A stretch of DNA of 64,000 nt from Eleusine coracana subsp. coracana (GCA_032690845.1 CM064429.1:14788569-14852568), one strand, 5' to 3'. Positions 30,989-42,582 are shown, counted from the first letter of the stretch. Translations and numbers: made by a program. Notes: generated from the sequence alone by a model not told the origin.

Positions 30989-32537
30989 TGTTGACTTTTG
31001 CTAAGCCATATTAATAAATCATTCCCGGCACGGGGCCAGAAACGGTTCACTAATATGTCCCAGAGTCAAGTAGGTAAAATCCGCAAGCGCACGGAGAATA
31101 CCGCTGTAGCATTTCACCCGGAAGTATTCAGGGTATCGTATTTGTTTATCCCAAAGGAAGGGTATGATCAAGAAGCGTTACTAACATATAAGATCATGTT
31201 AACAATTAGCAAGGATATCTAACCAAGACAGGCGGGTACATGATAATAACCGGGTAGTGTGACACACACAGAAGATTCCTACTAAATAAATAAAGTCTAG
31301 TGGAAGAAAGACTAGGCTAAGCTACTCCTACTATACATTCCTATACAGTTGCATAGCCTAAGTAGAATACATACAGACTCACACTCAAGTTCAGCAGTCA
31401 ATAGTATAGCACTTCAGGCACGGACTTACCCCTGCATCCACAGACGACTTCCGCCAAGAGCCTACGCACTAGCCTAGCGGGGAGGATTTCAAAGGACGGA
31501 CAGGGCTGTCACCACCTGCCGCCTACCTCAACGAACCAGTAGACTAACGAATAATTGATGCAAATCAGTCACCCAAGTACCATACTTGCATGACCAAAGA
31601 GCACTCTGCCCCTCCGCGATTACTATTAACGAGGCAGAGCTACCGTACGAATACGATCACCAAACCCATGCTATACCTTATCAGCTAAAACTAAGCATAG
31701 ATACTATAACATATAAACTAGACTATAGTGACGGTATATAACTAGCATGACAATAGTAGTATAATAAATATAAACTACTATCACACAAGTAGACTATACT
31801 ATCACATATATGGATCACAATATCAAACAAGAAACTCATGACCCAAGCACAACTATATAGAAAAGATATATATATTGATAAGAGCAAAGTCTTACAAAAG
31901 GGAAAAGGTACAAGAGCCATACCAATTCCAAGTGAAGACTTGGGACTAGAGAGCTCTAGACTCAGCCTAACTCCACTAAAACTCCAAGAACTACTACTAG
32001 CAAGAGAGAAATGCTTCTTGTGGTGTGTGTTGATTGTGAAGGCACACCCTCCTATTTATAGCCTCAATAGGTCGGCAAGGGAGCGTAACCGCCACGGAAG
32101 GCATCTCAAACCGTCATCAGGAGTCGCGGAGGAGCCACCACGTGGAAGCCCAGGCGGAGAGGGCGCCCGGCTGGGTCGGCCGACCTGACCAGGTCGGCCG
32201 ACCTGGGGGTGGCCCCTCCTGGCCTGTGCTTCCTCCAGGTGGCTGTCCTGTGGGCCCTGACGTCGGTTTGCGCGGTATTACAGGGAGTTACGTCGGTTAA
32301 GTGCTGACAATGGGCCCTTCAATCCGTGTGACGTCCATGTGGCACTCTCTGATTGGTCGAAAGTGTGTTTTCTTGCCTTTTGAGGTGTTTCCTTCACATT
32401 TCCTCCTGCATGCACAAAGTTCTCCAAGTACAAGTGGAACTATATTATTGTGATAAAGCATGCGTGTATGAAATGCCAAATTCTCCTTTATTTGAGTATA
32501 GTTGACGGTTGAAAATGGTACTTAACAGCCGTCAACA
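30989..32537 (-). mobile_element. Athila-like 3' LTR (1,549 bp)
   Basis: Boundaries TGTTGACTTTTGC and CCGTCAACA on the plus strand. It contains two GGTCGGCCGACC palindromes at 32,174-32,185 and 32,192-32,203. A frame of 116 codons open in this LTR and its copies is not considered coding. Confidence 0.95.
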
Positions 32538-32556
32538 AACTCCCCCAAGCTTACCC
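32538..32556 (-). promoter_or_regulatory. Athila-like polypurine tract
   Basis: The minus strand reads AAGCTTGGGGGAGTT directly before the 3' LTR (TGTTGACGG). A similar motif, AAGCTTGGGGGAGGAC, occurs again at about 33,914-33,930. Confidence 0.85.
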
Positions 32557-33905
32557 TTTGCTCGTCCCGAAGCAAAGATAAACTTAAGTTGTTGATCAGG
32601 AGTTGCTACAATGTCCTACTCCTCAATAATACTATGCGCACAACAAAGTACTCTTCCTAGAATTAAATATATTGGCGCATAACTTACCCATTTACCTCGA
32701 TCCATGGGGCTTTTACACCTCATTGTCTTGGGCGGTTGAGAGATAGAACAATTGCAGGGCACCAATCACTTGCTCTAGATTCCGCTATGTTGTTCCGGAG
32801 GTTTTCAAAAGATTTTGAAAATAAAAACCAAGTTCCTCAAATGATTCTCTCGGATCACTCAATATGTGTATGATTCCTCACCAAGGCAAAGTGTTGCCTA
32901 TAATCACCTACTTCTAAATAAGGCTTTATGTGGAGCTCAAGGTAGGGATATATGAAGCACTCATGTTCACATAATATTGCTATGTCAAAAGACCGGATCC
33001 AAGAAAAACATCAATTCAAACAATCTTGATCAAGATGTGCAAGTGTGTGGGAGAACGGAGGAATGGTGGATGGGAAGAAATAACTCCTTTTTGAATTTTC
33101 CTTCTCTCTTTTGGAGTTTCTAGGCTATGGCTATCTTTTGCTTGCTCTCTTTTTTGAGCTTTTTTTTTTTTTTTGCATAGCCATAGTCCTAGTTTGCAAT
33201 GAATACTTTGAGAGAGGAATTTTGCAATGGATATATGGAGTGTTTCTTTGGATGGATGGATGGATAGTGGCTTTCTTCCGGTGTAGAAGAATAGCTCACG
33301 GTGGATATGGTGGATATGGTGGATGCTATCTTCTTGATTTAGAAGGATAGCTCATGGCGGTGGATGTGTGTATATGATCTTGATCAAGAAAGCATGAAAA
33401 GAGTTCTACTAGGGTCACAACAATTTTGACTAAGCTCAATGTGAAACAACCAGCATATGTGTAAAGGTTTTCAAATGTAAACACTACATATGGCTGTGGT
33501 GGGAATTTCATCATTGAGGAACTTATCAATTTGTCATTTTGAAAAATAAAACTCCGGAATTCAAGCTTTACGTTGAGCAAGATCATAGCAGCCCTTTCTA
33601 TCATATCATACCTCTCAACAACTTAGAACTAGAGAATGCATATGCTACCCACAAGATTCAAGTTCAAGGCAAGATTTACCAACAAACCTAACTCTTGAGA
33701 GAGTACTAAGTTGTAAACTAGCATTAGAGAGGAATAAAGGACAGAGCAACTATTCATCATCTCAACATAGGAAAATTATACACATTCATACCGCGCATGA
33801 AAAAGGGAAATATTTTTGTTCTTTTTATGTTTTGCAAATTTTTATGGAATTTCAGATTTAGCAAATGCAAGAAATAAAGGGAAGGGGAAAGATACAAGTT
33901 ACCGT
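32557..33905 (-). mobile_element. Athila-like internal non-coding region
   Basis: No coding region recognised. It contains short GGATGGAT and GTGGATATG microsatellites (33,255-33,330) and a poly-T run near 33,160-33,175. In autonomous relatives this part follows the env-like region. Confidence 0.6.
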
Positions 33906-33913
33906 GAGAAGGG

Positions 33914-33930
33914 GGGTCCTCCCCCAAGCT
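33914..33930 (-). promoter_or_regulatory. Second, internal polypurine-like tract
   Basis: The minus strand has AAGCTTGGGGGAGGACC just after the stop of the 80-codon ORF. It resembles the terminal polypurine tract closely. Athila-type elements may use an additional internal priming site; use here is inferred. Confidence 0.5.
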
Positions 33931-33939
33931 TGTTCTTGC

Positions 33940-34182
33940 TCATATCTGCTGGTTCGGGTCGTAGCCTTGGGAGCGGAAGAAGGCATCCCAATTGCTCTGA
34001 TTCTGAGCCATCATCGCGTTCAGCTGGCGGAATTGGTTGTCGCTGAAATTGACGGAGGATGCTTGACTCGTGCTTGCACGAGTGCTTTTTCTCCGCTTGA
34101 TTCCGGCGACTTGCTTCATTCGGTTGAACATGGCTGCACACAAGAACAAACACACGACAAGAACAAAAACAAGATCGAACAA
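33940..34182 (-). CDS. Small ORF of the Athila-like element (80 aa), function unknown
   Basis: Minus-strand frame with a hydrophobic N-terminus (LVFVLVVCLFLCAAMF), then a basic stretch (GIKRRKSTRAST), then an ordered-looking tail FRQLNAMMAQNQSNWDAFFR. It could be a relic of the element's third ORF or part of an exon; an alternative start is the internal Met before FNRMKQVAG. No firm homology is recognised and it may not be translated. Confidence 0.35.
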   Translation of the reverse strand: MFDLVFVLVVCLFLCAAMFNRMKQVAGIKRRKSTRASTSQASSVNFSDNQFRQLNAMMAQNQSNWDAFFRSQGYDPNQQI

Positions 34183-34508
34183 GTGTTCGGGTGAGCGTTA
34201 GTGAAAACGACAAACCCGAGCTTCTCCGAAATTGGTTTTCTTCTCACAACAACTTGCAAATGCACTAAAACAGAGGGGAAATATTTTTCTTTTGGGTTTT
34301 TGGGGCTGTAGTAAAGTTGAAGAACACGAAATTTTGGGAGAGCAACAAGTGAGCAAAGGAGGGGAGTGAAAGATGAGCTTGGAATGGTGAAGCTCCTCCT
34401 CCTGGGCGGTTTTTATGGCCAAGGAAGCAAGATGGCCGTTATAAAGGGACAGAACAACGGCCATATAGCCGTTGGGAGAAAGGAGCACAGGAAAAGGTGG
34501 GGCCAGGG

Positions 34509-34538
34509 GGTCGGCCGACCCCACCAGGTCGGCCGATC
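34509..34538. repeat. Paired GGTCGGCCGAYC palindrome in the internal region
   Basis: GGTCGGCCGACC at 34,509-34,520 and GGTCGGCCGATC at 34,527-34,538, 18 bp start to start. The same pair with the same spacing occurs in each LTR of the family. Confidence 0.85.
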
Positions 34539-34883
34539 TGGCAGGTGGGCCTCCTGGCAGCCCCCTTTTTCCTATGTGTTCCCCAACGGCTAGGGGATTT
34601 GTCCCCTGCTGCCTTTTTGCTCAAAAAGCTCGACAAAAAATCTTTTCAAAATGGAGAGCCCAAAAAACCTATTTTCTAAATTTTCAAAAATGCAAATGAG
34701 TTTTGAAAAATTCCAAGGTGGCTGGAAAAATTCAAAAATGCAGAAATGCAGTGGTCGGGAAAAATCAAAATGTGGTGGAAAGCAAATATGCAATTAAAAG
34801 AGCAAATATGGATAACTACCGGTTTAACCTCCCGGCGAGGACTCACCTTTTAAAGTCCGACGAGCGGGACTTTTCTCCGGCGT

Positions 34884-35525
34884 TCAGCTCGATGAAGCGT
34901 TGTCCGGTCCCGGAGATGAAGACACGGATGATGCTTCTTGTTTCATTCGCCACACCTTCTTGGTCTTTGTTGCGGTCGGTGGCTTCTCGGGCTTCGGAGG
35001 CTGCGGTTTTGCAGGCTTCACAGCCTGTTTCTTTGCAGACCTCGGAGGTTGCTGCCTTGTGGACTTCGGAGGTTGTTGCTTAATGTGTGACCTTTGCCTC
35101 CTTGCCTTCATCAGTTGTTGCTGTGCAACCTTTTCCTTCTCAAGGAAGTTCTTCATGAATGTGATGAGGCTGTCCTTCTTTTTGAACGTGTTGCAAATCT
35201 CCAGGAATTGCTGGAGATGAGCACTAGCGTCCTCATTGGCTTTCCCACAGAATAGGCTAGCCTGCACCATGGTGATGAGACCGGTCTTGATTTCGAAGTT
35301 CGCATCTCCCACATTGCTAGCTGGTCCTGTAGGGATGTTGGCAGCGGAGGGAGCGGAGAACTCGCGGAGGGTCTTGTCGGCCATTTGCTCAGAGCTTGAT
35401 GGTGCGGGAATGACAGGTTCGATTGGCCGAGTCTCCTTACGAGGAGGGGTGAGCCTAGCTCGTGTCCTTCTCAGGAGTGACTCAGGATCTTCAGTGAAGT
35501 TTGTCGGCAAGTCAAAACCAGTCAT
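34884..35525 (-). CDS. Truncated Athila-type Gag (213 aa) with replaced C-terminus
   Basis: The first 120 or so residues match the N-terminal region of Athila Gag: a REFSAPSAANIPTGPASN segment and then SLFCGKANEDASAHLQQFLE. After EICNTFKKK the usual Gag core (capsid-like region, zinc knuckle) is absent. Instead there is a basic, low-complexity Lys/Pro/Gln-rich tail with repeated PPKS/PPRS/KPAKP units and a Ser-rich end. So it is an internally deleted Gag fused to other sequence, in one open frame. The start at 35,525 follows the primer-binding site by about 120 bp. It might still contribute to RNA packaging or be inert. Confidence 0.65.
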   Translation of the reverse strand: MTGFDLPTNFTEDPESLLRRTRARLTPPRKETRPIEPVIPAPSSSEQMADKTLREFSAPSAANIPTGPASNVGDANFEIKTGLITMVQASLFCGKANEDASAHLQQFLEICNTFKKKDSLITFMKNFLEKEKVAQQQLMKARRQRSHIKQQPPKSTRQQPPRSAKKQAVKPAKPQPPKPEKPPTATKTKKVWRMKQEASSVSSSPGPDNASSS

Positions 35526-35647
35526 ACACTACCCTGTTTTCATACAAAATGCAGAAAACAAAGCAAGGTTAACCTGCTTAGGAGATAGCCTTAATAATTG
35601 CAACACTACTATATACATTAGTAATTTTTCTTGAATCATACGCCTTC

Positions 35648-35665
35648 CCCGGCAACGGCGCTAGA
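35648..35665 (-). promoter_or_regulatory. Athila-like primer-binding site (tRNA-Asp)
   Basis: The minus strand reads TAGCGCCGTTGCCGGGGA six bases or so after the 5' LTR. Apart from the second base it is the complement of the plant tRNA-Asp 3' end (TGGCGCCGTTGCCGGGGA). tRNA-Asp priming is characteristic of Athila-like gypsy elements. Confidence 0.85.
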
Positions 35666-35671
35666 AATGCT

Positions 35672-37220
35672 TGTTGACTTTTGCTAAGCCATATTAATAA
35701 ATCATTCCCGGCACGGGGCCAGAAACGGTTCACTAATATGTCCCAGAGTCAAGTAGGTAAAATCCGCAAGCGCACGGAGAATACCGCTGTAGCATTTCAC
35801 CCGGAAGTATTCAGGGTATCGTATTTGTTTATCCCAAAGGAAGGGTATGATCAAGAAGAGTTACTAACATATAAGATCATGTTAACAATTAGCAAGGATA
35901 TCTAACCAAGACAGGCGGGTACATGATAATAACCGGGTAGTGTGACACACACAGAAGATTCCTACTAAATAAATAAAGTCTAGTGGAAGAAAGACTAGGC
36001 TAAGCTACTCCTACTATACATTCCTATACAGTTGCATAGCCTAAGTAGAATACATACAGACTCACACTCAAGTTCAGCAGTCAATAGTATAGCACTTCAG
36101 GCACGGACTTACCCCTGCATCCACAGGCGACTTCCGCCAAGAGCCTACGCACTAGCCTAGCGGGGAGGATTTCAAAGGACGGACAGGGCTGTCACCACCT
36201 GCCGCCTACCTCAACGAACCAGTAGACTAACGAATAATTGATGCAAATCAGTCACCCAAGTACCATACTTGCATGACCAAAGAGCACTCTGCCCCTCCGC
36301 GATTACTATTAACGAGGCAGAGCTACCGTACGAATACGATCACCAAACCCATGCTATACCTTATCAGCTAAAACTAAGCATAGAGACTATAACATATAAA
36401 CTAGACTATAGTGACGGTATATAACTAGCATGACAATAGTAGTATAATAAATATAAACTACTATCACACAAGTAGACTATACTATCACATATATGGATCA
36501 CAATATCAAACAAGAAACTCATGACCCAAGCACAACTATATAGAAAAGATATATATATTGATAAGAGCAAAGCCTTACAAAAGGGAAAAGGTACAAGAGC
36601 CATACCAATTCCAAGTGAAGACTTGGGACTAGAGAGCTCTAGACTCAGCCTAACTCCACTAAAACTCCAAGAACTACTACTAGCAAGAGAGAAATGCTTC
36701 TTGTGGTGTGTGTTGATTGTGAAGGCACACCCTTCTATTTATAGCCTCAATAGGTCGGCAAGGGAGCGTAACCGCCACGGAAGGCATCTCAAACCGTCAT
36801 CAGGAGTCGCGGAGGAGCCACCACGTGGAAGCCCAGGCGGAGAGGGCGCCCGGCTGGGTCGGCCGACCTGACCAGGTCGGCCGACCTGGGGGTGGCCCCT
36901 CCTGGCCTGTGCTTCCTCCAGGTGGCTGTCCTGTGGGCCCTGACGTCGGTTTGCGCGGTATTACAGGGAGTTACGTCGGTTAAGTGCTGACAATGGGCCC
37001 TTCAATCCGTGTGACGTCCATGTGGCACTCTCTGATTGGTCGAAAGTGTGTTTTCTTGCCTTTTGAGGTGTTTCCTTCACATTTCCTCCTGCATGCACAA
37101 AGTTCTCCAAGTACAAGTGGAACTATATTATTGTGATAAAGCATGCGTGTATGAAATGCCAAATTCTCCTTTATTTGAGTATAGTTGATGGTTGAAAATG
37201 GTACTTAACAGCCGTCAACA
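35672..37220 (-). mobile_element. Athila-like 5' LTR (1,549 bp)
   Basis: Same length as the 3' LTR and nearly identical. Differences seen include AGAAGAG for AGAAGCG near 35,856, CAGGCGA for CAGACGA, and GTTGATGG for GTTGACGG near the end. The right flank is GTCCG. Confidence 0.95.
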
Positions 37221-40200
37221 GTCCGCTAGTTGTTTATCGGTTCTAACATAGCTAATCTCAATATCCCCCTTTATAGAATGATCTCTCAAGAAGTGGTGCC
37301 GGATATGTATATGCTTAGTCCTATTATGATCAATGGGGTTATATGCAATCATGATGGCACTCTTATTGTCACATAGGAGTGGAACTTTGGTCATAGTGTA
37401 TCCAAAGTCCTTTAGAGTTTGCCGCATCCAAAGTAGTTGAGCACAACAACTCCTGGCTGCGACATACTCCGCTTCGGCTGTGGATAAGGTAACGGAATTT
37501 TGTTTCTTGGATGACCATGACACATGGGACCTACCCAAGAATTGGCACATCCCAGAGGTACTCTTCCTATCCACCTTACATCCGACGTAGTCTGCATCGG
37601 AATAACCAACTAGCTTGACCTTGGAGCCCTTTGGATACCACAATCCTAGGTTTGGCGTGTGAACCAAATATCTCAAGATTCTTTTTATAGCCACTAAGTG
37701 ACTTTCCTTAGGAGCACTTTGAAATCTTGCACACATGCACACACTAAGCATGATATCATGCCTAGATGCACAAAAGATAAAGCAAAGAGCCAATCATGGA
37801 TCGATATACCTTTTGATCCACAGGCTTACCGTTTACATCTAGCCCAAGGTGTCCATTTGTCTTCATGGGAGTCTTGTTTGGTTTTGCGTTCTCCATGTCA
37901 AACTTCTTGAGTATGTCTTGAGTGTACTTGGTTTGACTTATGAATGTTCCTTCTTCAAGTTGCTTGACTTGAAAACCTAGAAAGAACTTCAACTCCCCCA
38001 TCATCGACATCTCAAATTTCTTAGTCATAATCTTGGCAAACTCATCACAAAAAGATTGGTTAGTAGAACCAAATATAATGTCATCGATATATATTTAGCA
38101 CACAAATAAATCATTATCAACTTTTCTTGTGAAGAGAGTAGGACCGGCCTTGCCAATTATGAAGCCCTTGTTGATCAAATATCCCTTGAGGTGTTCATAC
38201 CAAGCTCGAGGAGCTAGCTTGAGGCCGTAGAGAGCTTTGTGAAGCTTGTACCCGTGGTTTGGTTTCTTTGGGTCTTCAAACCCCGGAGTTTGTTGTACAT
38301 ACACCTCTTCTTGAATAGGGCCATTAAGAAATGCATTGTTCACGTCCATTTGAAAAATCTTAAAGCCATGGTGAGTCGCATAGGCAAGTAAAATACGAAT
38401 TGACTCAAGCCTAGCGACGGGTGGATAAGTTTCACCAAAGTCCAAACCTTCTACTTGTGAGTAGCCTTTTGCAACAAGTCTTGCTTTGTTTCTCACCACC
38501 ACACCATACTCATCTTGCTTGTTGCGGAACACCCATTTTGTACCTACAGCATTTTGCTTGGGTCTTTCCACCAATGACCACACCTTGTTTCTTTCAAAGT
38601 TGTTCAACTCTTCTTGTATGGCCATCACCCAATCCAAGTTTTGAAGTGCTTGTTCCACCCTAAGAGGTTCCATAGAGGAAACGAACGAGTAATGATGACA
38701 AAACATAGCCATTCGGGATCTAGTGGTTACCCCCTTTTGGATGTCACCAAGAATTTTGTCAATGGGGTGATCCTATTGAATGCTTTGACGGACTCGAGGA
38801 TGAATTGGCCTAGATGCATCTTCTTCTTCTTCTTCTTGAATGTTGTCATCTTGAGTGTCTCTATCTATGCCATCTTGAGCTTGATCTTGGTTGTTGCCTT
38901 GACCATGATCGTCACCATGATCTTGGTTACTTCCTTGATCTTGTTCATCATGTGGCTCTTGTGGAGATGAGTCATCTTGTCTTGAAGAAGATGGTTCATC
39001 TTGACTTGAGTTTGGGTCTTGTGGTCTTATCTCACCTATTGCCATGTTCCTTATTGCATCACAAGGAGCTTCATCATCTACATCACTTGGATTAACTTGC
39101 TCTACTTGAGAGCCATTAGATTCATCAAATTGCACATACCGGGTGATTTCAACAACTCCGGTGTCATTGTTAAAGACTCGATATGCATAGACGTTAGTTC
39201 CATAACGAAGGAGGAAACCTTCATGAGTCATAGGAGCAAACTTGGAGGATTTGGGTTTCTTATTAAGAATAAAGCATTTGCTTCCAAAAACTCAAAAATA
39301 TGAAACATTGGGAAGGTTACCCGTGAGGAGCTCATAAGGTGTCTTCTTCAAAATCTTGTGAAGATATAATCTATTTGTTGCATGGCACGTGGTGTTGATG
39401 GCTTCAGCCCAAAAAGTGTCTGGTGTCTTGTACTCATCAAGCATTGTTCTTGCCATCTCTATGAGTGTGCGGTTCTTTCTTTCGGCTACACCATTTTGTT
39501 GTGGAGTGTATGGGGTGGAGAATTCATGTTTGATGCCTTTTTCATCAAGATATTCTTCAACTTGAGTGTTTTTGAATTCGGTTCCATTGTCACTCCTTAT
39601 CTTCTTGATCTTCACTTCATACTCATTTTGTGCTCTCCTTAAAAACCTCTTTAGGATACCTTGTGTTTCACTTTTTTCCTTCAAAAAGAATACCCAAGTG
39701 AAACGTGAATATTCATCAACAATTACAAGGCCATATTTGTTACCGCCAATGCTTATATAGGTAACTGGTGAAAATAGGTCCATGTGTAGCATCTCCAACG
39801 GTCTTGTCATTGTCATCATTGTCTTGGATGGATGTGCAGTGGCAACTTACTTTCCGACTTGACATGCGCTACATATTTTGTCCTTCTCAAAAGCAACATC
39901 CTTTAGTCCAACGACGTGACCTCCTTTTAGGAGTTTGGAAAGGTTCTTCATCCCAACATGAGCTAGCCGGTGATGCCATAGCCAACCCAAGGTGGTTTTA
40001 GCGACCAAGCAAGCATTTAGGTTAGATCCCTCCTTGTTGGTGAAATCAACAAGGTAGATCTTGTCCTCTAAATACCCTTTGAAAGCTATTGAAGAATCCT
40101 TCTTCCTAAAAACGGTCACGACATCATCATCAAAGAGACAACTATAGCCCATTTCACAAAGTTGTGAAACGGACATCAAGTTGTATCCTAGACCATTCAC

Positions 40201-41451
40201 AAGACAAGCATTACCAATTGAAAGGTCATGGGTGCTGGCAATCCGATCACGACCAATTACCTTTCCTTTGTTGTCATTTCTAAATGATATGCCTCCACTT
40301 GATAGGTTGTCATGATCAAGTGTGGAGAACATTGATCTCTCTCCGGTCATATGATTTGAGCACCCACTATCAAGCACCCATGTTGCTCCACCGGAGGAGT
40401 ATTCCTACCAGAAAAATCAAACATGTGTTTTAGGCACCCAAGTTGGTTTGGGTCCCTTAACACTAGATACAAGAACTTTGGGCACCCACACACAAGGCTT
40501 CCACCTTGCATCATGTGGCCCAACAAAATTAGCAACCACTCTACCATAAGCATTACGGGTTAGCACATAAGAGGCATCAAAATCATAAAAGAATATGTAG
40601 AGGTTTTGGTGTTCTTGTTGACTTGGGAAGCATTCTTTGACTTAATTGTTTTCCCTTGTGTTACTTGCTTTCCCTTGACTTGGGTCTCTTGTTGTATCCC
40701 TTCTTGGGTGCATTCTTGTTGTACCCTAATCCTCTCTTGTCATGAGAGGCTCTTGGCTCACCAACAATTTTTCTCGTTGTTTCAATTTGAGCCTTCTTCA
40801 TGAGCTCATTGACTTGGTTAGTTAGCTTCTCAATGATTGCATCTTGCTTAGCAATCATGTCAATATCAATGTTGTGGCACCTTCCACAACCTTTTCTTGT
40901 TGAAGCTTGAGAGGATTCTAATCTTTTCATTAAAGAACATGAATTTAACTTGAGATCTTCAATTGACTTCACAAGAGCCTTGTTCTCCTCAATCAATAAG
41001 TTACACCTCTCTTGAAGCTTCTTGTTGGTTGAGGTGCATGAATCACTTGACTCTTTCACCTTGCCAAGGTCATTGGTCAAGCACGTGTTCTTTTCCCTTT
41101 CTTGCTCAAGTTGCTTTGTGAGCTCAAGGTTCTTTTCTTTTTCTTCAATGAGTAGCTCCTCTTGCCTTTGAAGAATTCTCTCTTGATCCTCATCTCCTCA
41201 TTAAGTTTACCTAGCATTTTTATCATTTCTTGCATAGAGGAGATCAAGTCCTCCTCTTCATCACTACAATAAGAGGGATTGAAATCGGAACAAGGAGATA
41301 CCTTGCTTTCCTTGGTCATGAAGCACCGGGGAGCATCATCCTCATCATCGGTGAGGTTGTTGAGGAGTGATTTCTTGGCCGGTGGTAGACCAATGGCAAT
41401 GTTGGCAATGCCACCCTCATCATCATCATCATCATCATCGGAGATGTATTA
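37221..41451 (-). pseudogene. Copia pol (protease, integrase, RT, RNase H), broken
   Basis: Minus-strand frames in order: a gag C-terminal/linker region (about 41,451-40,661, coiled-coil-like, Lys/Glu-rich), protease with LDSGCSNHMTG (40,377), the GAG-pre-integrase zinc region (HHRLAHVGM...ICSACQVGK), the integrase core (MDLFSPV, SDNGTEF, TPQQNGVAERKNRT; 39,819-39,292), an Asp/Gln-rich spacer, reverse transcriptase (38,712-38,095) and RNase H (37,793-37,221; SDADYVGC, STAEAEYVA, LLCDNKSAI). Stops or frameshifts separate linker, protease, integrase and the RT segments. The end is displaced to 30,900-30,988 by the nested insertion. The polyprotein is inactive. Confidence 0.9.
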
Positions 41452-42465
41452 TTAGCCAATATGAGCTTGTCCCTTGTTGTATGGCTTCTTGTTGGGCTTG
41501 GTCTTGTTGTTGTACTTTTCATTTTTCTTGCCCTTGCCATTTAACCTAGGACAATAGCCAATCATGTGTCCTTGTTCATGACACTCATAACATCTTCTAC
41601 TTGCTCTTCTAGCTTTTGCCTTGTCAAAGCTTCGTTTGGTGAAACCGTTCTTGATCATGTATTTGCCAAATTTCTTGACAAATAAGGCAAACTCTTCATT
41701 GTCTGCTTCTTCATCATCAATGTCATCATCTTCATCATCATTGTCATTTAGAGTCCTTTTGGCTTTGAGTGCCAAATCTTTCTTGCTTGTGCTCTCATCA
41801 CCAATGAGCACATTCACTCTTTTGCCCTCATCATCACGACTCTTGTGGGCATTGATTCTTCCAATGACTTCATCCATCGTGAAGGTTTCAAAACCATCTT
41901 TCTCTTCAATGATGGTGCAAAGAGTAGGATTCCACATCCTAAGAGCCATGAGAAGCTTGTAGTTGACTTCTTCATCTTTGATATTGTCTCCATGAGATCT
42001 TCTCTCATTGACAATATCCATGAGCCTATCATGATTTTTTTGAGGATCTTCTCCCTTGTTCATCACGAAGAAGTTGAATTGATTTTTGAGAACTTGAAGT
42101 CTTGACTTCTTCACAACATCCACTCCTTCATGAGCACATACAAGTTTCTTCCATAGTCTCCGAGCATTCTCAATTCTGGCTACTCTTGAATATTCCTTGG
42201 GATTCAAGGAAGAGAGAGTGGCCAACACCGCTTGAGCATTGCGATGTATGTTGAGTTGGTCCACGGTTGTAGGATTATCCTTGTCCTCCAAGGTGAACCC
42301 TTTTTCCACAATCTCCCAAATTGGTGGACCAATAGACATGAGGTACATCTTCATCCGGTGCTTGTACCAACTGAAATCTTTGCCTTTGAAATAAGGCAAT
42401 CTTCCACTTTCACAACCATGAATATTTGCCACATCGGCATAGTTGAATGGCATGGCCGTGTGCAA
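41452..42465 (-). CDS. Copia Gag (337 aa)
   Basis: One minus-strand frame with the copia Gag pattern: an N-terminal PYFKGKDFSWYKHRMKMYL motif, IWEIVEKGF, a central helical capsid-like region (VDVVKKSRLQVLKNQF), an acidic patch, then a CCHC zinc knuckle CYECHEQGHMIGYC and a Lys/Asn-rich tail. Gag forms the particle that packages element RNA. The start lies only about 100 bp after the primer-binding site; Met at 42,453 is an alternative. The frame ends at 41,452, and the Sirevirus-type gag extension beyond is frameshifted. Confidence 0.85.
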   Translation of the reverse strand: MHTAMPFNYADVANIHGCESGRLPYFKGKDFSWYKHRMKMYLMSIGPPIWEIVEKGFTLEDKDNPTTVDQLNIHRNAQAVLATLSSLNPKEYSRVARIENARRLWKKLVCAHEGVDVVKKSRLQVLKNQFNFFVMNKGEDPQKNHDRLMDIVNERRSHGDNIKDEEVNYKLLMALRMWNPTLCTIIEEKDGFETFTMDEVIGRINAHKSRDDEGKRVNVLIGDESTSKKDLALKAKRTLNDNDDEDDDIDDEEADNEEFALFVKKFGKYMIKNGFTKRSFDKAKARRASRRCYECHEQGHMIGYCPRLNGKGKKNEKYNNKTKPNKKPYNKGQAHIG

Positions 42466-42568
42466 ATCACTTCCTTTGCTTGCCGAAGCAAGATCTTAAA
42501 GCTTTTCGCCTTCCCCCATCTTCGACATTGTTTAACCTTCAAGCTTTCAAGCCTTGTAGAAGATTATG

Positions 42569-42580
42569 GATCTGATACCA
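42569..42580 (-). promoter_or_regulatory. Copia primer-binding site (tRNA-Met)
   Basis: The minus strand TGGTATCAGATCC lies two bases inside the 5' LTR. It complements the initiator tRNA-Met 3' end, the usual copia primer. Confidence 0.88.
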
Positions 42581-42582
42581 AA

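Larger units (their letters stand above)
30989..37220 (-). mobile_element. Young non-autonomous Athila-like Ty3/gypsy element
   Basis: LTRs 30,989-32,537 and 35,672-37,220 are both 1,549 bp and differ at only about six positions by eye. The 5-bp target duplication GTCCG is perfect (30,984-30,988 and 37,221-37,225). The primer-binding site matches tRNA-Asp and the polypurine tract is CTTGGGGGAGTT, both typical of Athila-like elements. The internal region is only 3.1 kb and has no protease, reverse transcriptase, RNase H or integrase, so it depends on enzymes made elsewhere. It split the copia pol gene. Confidence 0.93.

Noticed and set aside
31838..32188. Conserved 116-codon frame in the three Athila-like LTRs
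   Set aside because: Lies across the LTR promoter and leader region and is repeated simply because the LTRs are nearly identical.
35648..35665. Fragment of a tRNA-Asp gene
   Set aside because: It matches only the 3' end of the tRNA and lies beside the LTR in the primer-binding position; no tRNA body is present.
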